A stretch of DNA of 64,000 nt from UBA6265 sp964526965. Its GTDB lineage: Bacteria; Chloroflexota; Chloroflexia; Thermomicrobiales; UBA6265. The notes under the pieces were generated by a model that was not told where the DNA came from, made no database searches, and saw only the letters and a list, made by a program, of their open reading frames with translations. Positions 58,235 through 64,000 of the stretch are shown here, piece after piece; positions within the stretch are counted from its first letter, which is position 1; each line of letters starts with the position of its first letter. The DNA is taken from positions 30,689-94,688 of the forward strand of contig CAZGML010000010.1 in the NCBI GenBank assembly GCA_964526965.1. The letters run 5' to 3'. Both the position numbers and the translations under genes were made by a program.

Positions 58235-60247
58235 TTATTGTGTAACCGGATCCACTTCGATAATGCGTCGTAGTTCTACAATCTGGTCGCGCAACAAGGC
58301 GGCTTTCTCGAATTCGAGATCGCGGGATGCGGTCTTCATCTTCGATTCCAGATCCTTGATCATGCGGGTGAGTTCATCCTTCGGAATCTGGTGGATGATG
58401 CCATCCTTGCTGTCGCCAGCAGCATCATACTCGATGTGTTCTTCCGCAACTGCCCGCACACGATCACTCAGGTCACGGATTTCCTTAACGATTCCGCGTG
58501 GCTGAATGTCGTGTTCCTTGTTATACGCGATCTGTATCTCACGACGGCGATACGTTTCATCAATCGCTGCCCGCATGGAGTTCGTGATGGTATCCGCGTA
58601 CATAACGACCAGCCCGTCGATATGGCGCGCAGCACGTCCTACTGTCTGGATCAGCGATCCTTCGGACCGGAGGAACCCCTCCTTGTCCGCATCTAGAATA
58701 GCAACCAACGAGACTTCAGGCAGGTCGAGCCCCTCTCGCAAGAGGTTGATGCCCACAACAACATCGTGAACACCCATGCGCAAATCGCGCAGAATCTCCA
58801 CGCGCTCGAAGGTATCGATCTCACTGTGGAGGTAATGCGTGCGAATACCAAGTTCCTTGAGGTGATCGCTCAAATCCTCGGCCATGCGCTTGGTGAGCGT
58901 GGTTACCAGCGCACGCTCGCCGCGTTCGATCCGGGCGTTGATTTCACCAACAAGGTCATCGATCTGTCCCTTGCTGGGCCGCACGCTGATCTCCGGATCA
59001 AGCAGGCCAGTTGGGCGAATCACCTGGCTTACCACCTGCTCGCTGTGTTCCATCTCATACGGGCCCGGTGTGGCCGAGACGAACACCGCCTGGTTGATCA
59101 TGCCCTCGAACTCGTTAAACGTAAGCGGTCGGTTCTCGCGGGCACTCGGCAGGCGGAACCCGTGCTCCACCAGCACGTCCTTACGGCTCCGGTCACCACC
59201 AAACATGCCGCGTACCTGCGGCAATGTGATATGGCTCTCGTCCACGAGCATCAGGTAGTCCTCGGGGAAGTAATCGAGCAGTGTGCTTGGCTGATCGCCA
59301 AACTGCCGACGCGAGAGGTGCATTGAGTAGTTCTCGATACCCGCGCAGTACCCGGCTTCTGTCATCATTTCGATGTCATATGCCGTGCGTTGCTTCAGTC
59401 GGGCTGCCTCCAGTACCTTGCCGTCGGCTTCCAGTTCCTTCAGCCGGTCCTCCAGCTCGGACTGAATATCCCGAACGGCCACCTTCAGCAGATCATCTGT
59501 GGTGACAAAGTGTTTGGCCGGATAGATTGCGATGTCATCGCGCTCCGCGAGGATCTCCCCGGTGAGCGGGTCGACATCGACAATGCGATCCACCTCATCG
59601 CCGAAGAACTCGATACGAACAGCGATCTCTTCATATGAAGGGAAGACCTCCAACGTGTCGCCCCGCACCCGGAATGATCCGCGCACGAGCGTCATGTCGT
59701 TGCGGTCGTACTGGATATCAACAAGCTGCCGCAGCACCCTGTCCCGTCGCGTCTCCTGGCCGCGCATCAAGTGGACCATTGTCTTGGCGTACTCTTCTGG
59801 AGTACCAAGACCGAAGATGCACGAAACCGACGCCACAATCAGCGTATCGCGCCGTGTGAGCAGCGCTCGCGTGGCCGCGTGGCGAAGCTTGTCGATTTCT
59901 TCATTGATGTCCGCATCCTTCTCGATGAAGGTGTCTGTGCGGGCTACGTAGGCTTCTGGCTGGTAGTAATCGTAGTAAGAGACAAAGTATTCGACCGCGT
60001 TATTGGGGAAGAACTCTTTGAACTCGCTGTAGAGCTGGGCTGCCAGTGTCTTGTTATGTGCAAGCACCAGCGTTGGGCGATTCACCTCTTCAATGATGTT
60101 CGCCATGGTGAACGTCTTGCCCGATCCCGTTACGCCAAGCAGCGTTTGGAAGCGATCTCCGCGCTCCAGGCCCGTCACGAGTTGGTTGATAGCATTTGGT
60201 TGATCGCCCGTTGGGCGCAGATCGGAGACGATCTTGAAGTTCGGCAT
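58235..60247 (-). CDS. uvrB: UvrABC system protein B
   Basis: This 670-residue damage-verification helicase of nucleotide excision repair has Walker A GVTGSGKTFTMAN at about residue 41, the beta-hairpin region with YYDYYQPEAYV, a DESH box, helicase motifs in the C-terminal half, and the UVR domain (SRDLEFEKAALLRDQIVELRR) at the end for UvrC. Start ATG 60247. A -10 box and a possible LexA-type half-site pair lie just upstream at 60273-60291. Confidence 0.97.
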   Translation of the reverse strand: MPNFKIVSDLRPTGDQPNAINQLVTGLERGDRFQTLLGVTGSGKTFTMANIIEEVNRPTLVLAHNKTLAAQLYSEFKEFFPNNAVEYFVSYYDYYQPEAYVARTDTFIEKDADINEEIDKLRHAATRALLTRRDTLIVASVSCIFGLGTPEEYAKTMVHLMRGQETRRDRVLRQLVDIQYDRNDMTLVRGSFRVRGDTLEVFPSYEEIAVRIEFFGDEVDRIVDVDPLTGEILAERDDIAIYPAKHFVTTDDLLKVAVRDIQSELEDRLKELEADGKVLEAARLKQRTAYDIEMMTEAGYCAGIENYSMHLSRRQFGDQPSTLLDYFPEDYLMLVDESHITLPQVRGMFGGDRSRKDVLVEHGFRLPSARENRPLTFNEFEGMINQAVFVSATPGPYEMEHSEQVVSQVIRPTGLLDPEISVRPSKGQIDDLVGEINARIERGERALVTTLTKRMAEDLSDHLKELGIRTHYLHSEIDTFERVEILRDLRMGVHDVVVGINLLREGLDLPEVSLVAILDADKEGFLRSEGSLIQTVGRAARHIDGLVVMYADTITNSMRAAIDETYRRREIQIAYNKEHDIQPRGIVKEIRDLSDRVRAVAEEHIEYDAAGDSKDGIIHQIPKDELTRMIKDLESKMKTASRDLEFEKAALLRDQIVELRRIIEVDPVTQ

Positions 60248-60272
60248 TTGGTCTCCTGTAGGTTTGGAATCA

Positions 60273-60291
60273 GATCATTTGTTCGATTATA
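60273..60291 (-). promoter_or_regulatory. Putative uvrB promoter with LexA-like operator
   Basis: On the minus strand TATAAT (60291-60286) is directly followed by CGAAC-AAAT-GATC (60285-60273). This resembles GAAC-N4-GTTC operators of Gram-positive LexA but has a mismatch in the second half-site. No good -35 is visible. Confidence 0.35.
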
Positions 60292-60301
60292 GCCGATTCC
60301 G

Positions 60302-60901
60302 TCAACTGGTCGTCGGCTCGTCCTCGTTATGAGTATCGCCGTCATCCTGGTCAGTTTCTGACCCCGTTTCGGGCTCTGCCTCATCGTGTTCAGGCAGCGG
60401 CACGGAATCGGCGATTCCCTGGCTTGGTTGCCAGATATTGGCGTCGATCTTGTAGATATTGCGCTCGTCCTCACCGATGCCCATGATCTCGTCGATGTGC
60501 CGAACCGCCCAGCGCTGACCGGAGAAGGGGAGGCGCGACATCGCATCGTTACGATCAAACCAGCCCGCATCGCGGTATTCGGCACTTAGCCGCACCGGCG
60601 CCTGCGATTTCACCGTGACGGCGAAAACGGGGGAAAGCACCATCGCATCCCGGCCTTCGTCATAGAACTGGTTGATATAATCGGCGGAATAGATTGTGTC
60701 CACCTCCAGGTCCACGGCCTCGTTCACAACCTGCTTTACCGTCTGCAGCGTTGTATCGCCCATGTGAATCTGGCTATGAAATGCCTGCCAGGTGTTGCCC
60801 AGGCTCACCTCGGGCTTGCGTTGTAATAGCAGGAACTGCACCCGCGCGTTCAGGCGGCGGAAAACGTAGACGTCAACGATATCGGACACAACTCGAGGCA
60901 T
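60302..60901 (-). CDS. Nudix-fold protein with degenerate catalytic box
   Basis: This is a 199-residue protein. Residues ~8-145 look like a Nudix fold: DVYVFRRLNARVQFLLLQRKP, then GNTWQAFHSQIHMGD, then QTVKQVVNEAVDLEVDTI. The Nudix box GX5EX7REUXEEXGU is not intact; the required acidic residues are missing. A Tyr/Ser-rich central part and an acidic C-terminal tail of about 35 residues follow. A regulatory rather than pyrophosphatase role is possible. Start ATG 60901. It is 54 bases before uvrB and 21 bases after the membrane protein. Confidence 0.6.
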   Translation of the reverse strand: MPRVVSDIVDVYVFRRLNARVQFLLLQRKPEVSLGNTWQAFHSQIHMGDTTLQTVKQVVNEAVDLEVDTIYSADYINQFYDEGRDAMVLSPVFAVTVKSQAPVRLSAEYRDAGWFDRNDAMSRLPFSGQRWAVRHIDEIMGIGEDERNIYKIDANIWQPSQGIADSVPLPEHDEAEPETGSETDQDDGDTHNEDEPTTS

Positions 60902-60922
60902 GCAGCGGGCTCCGTGGGCGTG

Positions 60923-61369
60923 TTAGCGGCGGCGGTCGAAATAGCGCTTGAGCGAATCTACAGGATGGCGAGAGACGGCATCTTTCGCCTTCGAGACGTA
61001 AGGACGTCCACGCCAGTACTTCACATCTGGCTGATCCGACTCCCTTGCGGCCCCGAGGCGCTTGATGCCCGGCCACCAGAGCGCACCTACGGCCCAGGCC
61101 ACGAACACCAGTGCCAGCAATGGCGAGAATCCGCTCACCAGGCGCGCAATGATCGCCATGACAAACGCCATCAGCAGCGGCATCCTCGTGAGTGGATACC
61201 AGAGGTCACTCAATACTTCACGAGCATCGCCAATGGCTTTGGCACCCTTGGTTTTCGGCGCGTTGGGATGGGAACTGAACTTGATCGGTTCTCGTGGTCG
61301 CTCTTTGGATTTCTTGGTCAGAATTTCCTCGAGTTCGCGATCGAGTTTGGATTTCTGCTTGTCTGACAT
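60923..61369 (-). CDS. Small membrane protein of unknown function
   Basis: This is a 148-residue protein with a basic N-terminal region (SKLDRELEEILTKKSKERPREP) and about two membrane helices in the middle (LLMAFVMAIIARLVSGFSPLLALVFVAWAVGALW). A basic tail ends in RRR. ATG 61369 with AGGAG upstream is preferred to the longer frame from 61411. It begins a minus-strand run into the Nudix-like gene and uvrB. Confidence 0.65.
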   Translation of the reverse strand: MSDKQKSKLDRELEEILTKKSKERPREPIKFSSHPNAPKTKGAKAIGDAREVLSDLWYPLTRMPLLMAFVMAIIARLVSGFSPLLALVFVAWAVGALWWPGIKRLGAARESDQPDVKYWRGRPYVSKAKDAVSRHPVDSLKRYFDRRR

Positions 61370-61461
61370 GATCACGACTCCTTTCTCTTGGCATCTTGCC
61401 CAGCAACTCATGATACTGTATTAGGCGGCTTGCACGCGCCAAAAGGAGTTTCGAGTTAGCT

Positions 61462-61965
61462 ATGCATCATAACCATTCTCACTGGGGAGAATACCGAATC
61501 AACATCATTGATGAGCACGGCACCACCAGCCTGCTCTCACCTGCACATGGTCCGAAAATGCTTACGGCAATGGCCGGACTGGAGTTTGATGCCACCAAGG
61601 ATATGCTGCTCGCCGTCTCGGCCCTGGATTCGTACTGGATATGGCAGGTGCAATCGCAGCTCGCGATGTTCGATGAGTTTAATATCGATGAGGTCCACGA
61701 GGACTGGGTCGAGATGATTGAGCGAGGCGATTCCGCCGTGCACCCAACCTTTCGCGTCATAGATCCGATGACACGTGCCCGCAGCCTGCAGCCAGGCAGC
61801 CTCGGCCTGATTGTGTTCAACCTGCGGGAGCATCGCATTATTCAGGTGCAAAACAATGGGGATGAGCTGGAGCGCGAAGGCGCCGGTCGGTATCGCGATA
61901 ACGGCCGTCCGCAGGGTCACATGTACAGCTACAGCCTGCCCAGGAACTGGAGCCTTGTGCCGTAG
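61462..61965 (+). CDS. Uncharacterised soluble protein
   Basis: This is a 167-residue protein with no recognised domain. The N-terminus is His-rich (MHHNHSHWGEYRIN) and the chain is acidic in the middle (EFNIDEVHEDWVEMIERGD). A short strand-rich C-terminal half follows (LGLIVFNLREHRIIQVQNNGD). Start ATG 61462. It is divergent from the membrane protein gene and convergent with the response regulator gene. Confidence 0.6.
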   Translation: MHHNHSHWGEYRINIIDEHGTTSLLSPAHGPKMLTAMAGLEFDATKDMLLAVSALDSYWIWQVQSQLAMFDEFNIDEVHEDWVEMIERGDSAVHPTFRVIDPMTRARSLQPGSLGLIVFNLREHRIIQVQNNGDELEREGAGRYRDNGRPQGHMYSYSLPRNWSLVP

Positions 61966-62005
61966 CAGGTGAGAGGCCGGGGTTCGATTGGCGCGGTGCT
62001 CAGTG

Positions 62006-62632
62006 TTATCGAGTGAGGAGCCCGCGATCCAGCGCTACCGTCACCGCTGCCGTTCGATCGTTCACATCCAGCTTCCGGAATACATGAATCAGGTGCGTCT
62101 TTACCGTGGCCGGGCTCACATGCAGCTCAGTTGCGATCTCTTTATTGCTGTAGCCATCCGCGACCAATCGCAATACTTCCAGTTCTCGCGAGCTCAACTT
62201 CTCGGCTTTCGTACTATGTAGCGACTTCATTACCTGCGTTGCAACGGAAGGGGCGAGCCAGGTACCGCCTGCGCTTGTCGCATTAATTGCGCGCACCAGG
62301 TCCTCCAGCGTTGTGTCTTTCAACAGGTACCCGTTCGCACCTGCCTCGGTGGCGCGCAAGATATCGGCATCGGTGTCATAGGTCGTGAGCACCAAAATAC
62401 CAACGGTGTTCCCCTCGGATCGCAACTTTCGGATCAGCTCCGGACCATCCATCACCGGCATGCGCAGGTCCAGCAGGATAACGTCCGGATTCACGCGTTC
62501 AATCAGCCCGGCAGCCTCAAGCCCATTCGCCGCTTCTCCGGCAATCTCAATCCCGTCGGATTGGGCCAACATTCCGGCTATTCCTGCTCTTACGATAGGG
62601 TGGTCATCTACCAACACAACGCGTATGCTCAT
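62006..62632 (-). CDS. NarL/LuxR-type response regulator
   Basis: This 208-residue regulator has a receiver domain (VVLVDDHPIVRAGIAGML) with phospho-acceptor D55 (VILLDLRMP) and the GANGYLLKD switch segment, followed by a LuxR HTH (SSRELEVLRLVADGYSNKEIATELHVSPATVKTHL). The kinase gene upstream overlaps by 4 bases (ATGA), so they form a typical two-component pair. Confidence 0.95.
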   Translation of the reverse strand: MSIRVVLVDDHPIVRAGIAGMLAQSDGIEIAGEAANGLEAAGLIERVNPDVILLDLRMPVMDGPELIRKLRSEGNTVGILVLTTYDTDADILRATEAGANGYLLKDTTLEDLVRAINATSAGGTWLAPSVATQVMKSLHSTKAEKLSSRELEVLRLVADGYSNKEIATELHVSPATVKTHLIHVFRKLDVNDRTAAVTVALDRGLLTR

Positions 62633-63840
62633 GCCTCATCTCCAGTCGGGAAGGCGATGGTGATTGATGTCCCTTCACCTGGAGTGGATTCCAGCGCAAA
62701 AGAGCCGCCTACGGATTCCACCCGGGATTCCATCGTGCTCAGCCCCAGGTGGTAACCGTTTGCTCCGGCATCAATAGATTCCGGATTGAAGCCGATTCCA
62801 TCGTCTGAAATATCCATCAGCACCTCGTCCTCCAGCCAGGTGAGGCGCACGTCCGCCTGCCTGGCCTTCGCATGCTTGTCGATGTTCCGCAGCGATTCCT
62901 GGAGCGCTCGCACCAGCACCGATTCCTGGGGTGGGGTCAGTTGAGACGCCGTTCCTTCAGTTACGAATGTCGATGAGATGGTTGAGGTCGCGTCCCATTC
63001 CTTCACAATCGCCTGCAATACATCGGTGAGTGACCTGCCCAGCAACACATCTGGCTGCATGGTGGAAAGCATGGCACGGGAGTCGGAGAGACCGCGCTGG
63101 GCCGCCGTGACCGCGTGGGTCAAATGCTGCCGGCTGATCGTTGTATCCGTACCATCCAGTTCGTTTACAGCGCGGAGATTGGTGATGATGCTGGCGAAAT
63201 GCTGGGCGATGGTGTCGTGGATCTCCCCGGCCATGCGACGACGCTCCTGCTCCACACCTGCCTCACGCTCCTTTTCGATGAGCGATTGTTGTGTCCGCTT
63301 CAGCTCGGCCACCAGTGCCTTGTTGCGTTCGGCCTCAACCTGGAATGCCTCAATGTACCGTGCCATCATACCGGAGAATCCCAGCAGCACGATCAGCAGA
63401 CCTGCCGCCACAAGCGTGTCCATATTGAACCCGATATTTGAGCCCACGGTGCCAAACGCCCACTGTGTGGCGATGGTGAGGACGAACGCGTAGACGATGG
63501 CATATTTCGTCTGCAGGTATGCGAAGCCGAACCAGTAGATCGCAAAGAGGAGCAGGGCGCTCGATTCCCACAGGCGAATGGCGACCGTGATGCCGGCCAC
63601 ATTGCCAAGCAGGTAAACGATGGCGTGCGTATCTGACTTAATGTTTTGCCACTGGCCAAAGAACCAGAACCACAGCGCCATCGTAATGACGATGCCCACT
63701 ACAATAAGCGTCCGGCCTGTACTCAGGCTGCTATCAAGCGACGCCCCGACAATGACCGCCAGGGTCAAGGCTGCGAACACCAGGAGGAAGCGACGATAGA
63801 ACGCATCATACATATCCTCGCCATTGGCGCTGGTTCCCAT
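62629..63840 (-). CDS. NarL-family sensor histidine kinase
   Basis: This is a ~403-residue membrane sensor with about five to six N-terminal membrane helices. A dimerisation/phosphoacceptor domain of the HisKA_3 type follows (MAGEIHDTIAQHFASI, phospho-His in EIHDT). The HATPase domain shows LQESLRNIDKHAKARQ (N box) and DDGIGFN (G1), with LSTMESRVESVGG. The signal is unknown. The start is uncertain: ATG 63840 has AGGG 5 bases upstream, and GTG 63885 with GAGG 8 bases upstream is an equal candidate that would overlap the previous gene by 10 bases. Confidence 0.9.
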   Translation of the reverse strand: MGTSANGEDMYDAFYRRFLLVFAALTLAVIVGASLDSSLSTGRTLIVVGIVITMALWFWFFGQWQNIKSDTHAIVYLLGNVAGITVAIRLWESSALLLFAIYWFGFAYLQTKYAIVYAFVLTIATQWAFGTVGSNIGFNMDTLVAAGLLIVLLGFSGMMARYIEAFQVEAERNKALVAELKRTQQSLIEKEREAGVEQERRRMAGEIHDTIAQHFASIITNLRAVNELDGTDTTISRQHLTHAVTAAQRGLSDSRAMLSTMQPDVLLGRSLTDVLQAIVKEWDATSTISSTFVTEGTASQLTPPQESVLVRALQESLRNIDKHAKARQADVRLTWLEDEVLMDISDDGIGFNPESIDAGANGYHLGLSTMESRVESVGGSFALESTPGEGTSITIAFPTGDEA

Positions 63841-63875
63841 ACCAGCCCTGGTAATTCGCTTCCGTGGTTCTGTTG

Positions 63876-64000
63876 CTACTCCCACTGGAATATCCTCGAC
63901 GAAATGGCCGCACATACCAGTCCAATTGTGAGCAGGTACACCAGAGACCACCAGTTAACCGGATCGCCCCACCACACATCCTTGATGAGATTAATCACCT
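63876..64000 (-). CDS. Membrane protein C-terminus, 5' part outside window
   Basis: On the minus strand an open frame enters from the right edge and ends at TAG 63878-63876. The visible ~41 residues (INLIKDVWWGDPVNWWSLV followed by the helix YLLTIGLVCAAIS) look like a Trp-rich C-terminal membrane segment. The start and family are beyond the window. Its proximity to the kinase gene suggests they share an operon. Confidence 0.5.
   Translation of the reverse strand, partial: VINLIKDVWWGDPVNWWSLVYLLTIGLVCAAISSRIFQWE

Overview
This window looks like a chromosome segment of a monoderm, Gram-positive-type bacterium, most probably a Chloroflexota member near Thermomicrobia. That placement is an inference. 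It rests on moderately high GC, a large SRP RNA with an Alu domain, an LPxTG cell-wall sorting signal, a Firmicutes-like aroQ-pepP-efp-accB gene order, a Rho with a long charged N-terminal extension, and abundant Tat-type secreted lipid-free proteins. No rRNA, tRNA, phage, transposase or CRISPR array was found. Both edges cut a gene: a surface protein at the left, and a short membrane-protein C-terminus at the right.

Bases 1-4024 hold a four-gene surface cluster: a Pro/Glu-stalk protein, a secreted beta-sandwich protein, a DUF916-like protein and a small LPDTG-anchored protein. It resembles Firmicutes WxL-type loci. Bases 4100-13930 hold glycine decarboxylase subunit 2 (gcvPB), two overlapping unknown genes, a PAP2 enzyme, a 2Fe-2S ferredoxin, prfB with its programmed frameshift, parB, a CPBP protease and a Mur-ligase paralogue of cyanophycin synthetase that lacks the ATP-grasp domain. 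Bases 13990-26130 hold moaA, a purine permease, a 2-hydroxyacid dehydrogenase, a minus-strand run (APH-rnhB-yraN-moaB-hisS-PIG-L-galK), rplS with an acidic tail, and a fused homocysteine methyltransferase/MTHFR.

Bases 26260-30000 hold cyanophycinase (cphB) and full-length cyanophycin synthetase (cphA). With the Ntn isoaspartyl peptidase/asparaginase at 50258 and the second Mur ligase at 12366, the window encodes a plausible complete route for making and recycling a beta-Asp-Arg nitrogen store. Bases 30050-40060 hold a Tat protein, an MFS exporter, a dCTP deaminase/dUTPase-like protein, the SRP RNA gene, an HTH-hydrolase-pseudocyclase regulator, a duplicated cupredoxin-like protein and sdhAB. 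Bases 40315-49960 hold an M20 peptidase, dinG, glpX, rho, an endonuclease/exonuclease/phosphatase-family protein and a polytopic membrane protein.

Bases 50258-61370 are mainly one long minus-strand run: membrane protein, Nudix-like, uvrB, Tat protein, aroQ, pepP, efp, accB, xseA, xseB and an AIR-synthase-like protein, then glutaredoxin and asparaginase. The glutaredoxin and asparaginase genes are separated by a striking array of 135-bp palindromic repeats. The right end carries a NarL-type two-component system (histidine kinase and response regulator) beneath a membrane protein that runs out of the window.

The most noteworthy items are the WxL-like locus outside Firmicutes, the ATP-grasp-less cyanophycin synthetase paralogue, the HTH/hydrolase/dead-cyclase fusion, the 135-bp inverted-repeat elements, a terminator hairpin that doubles as coding sequence, the L19 acidic tail and the unusual EF-P tip loop.
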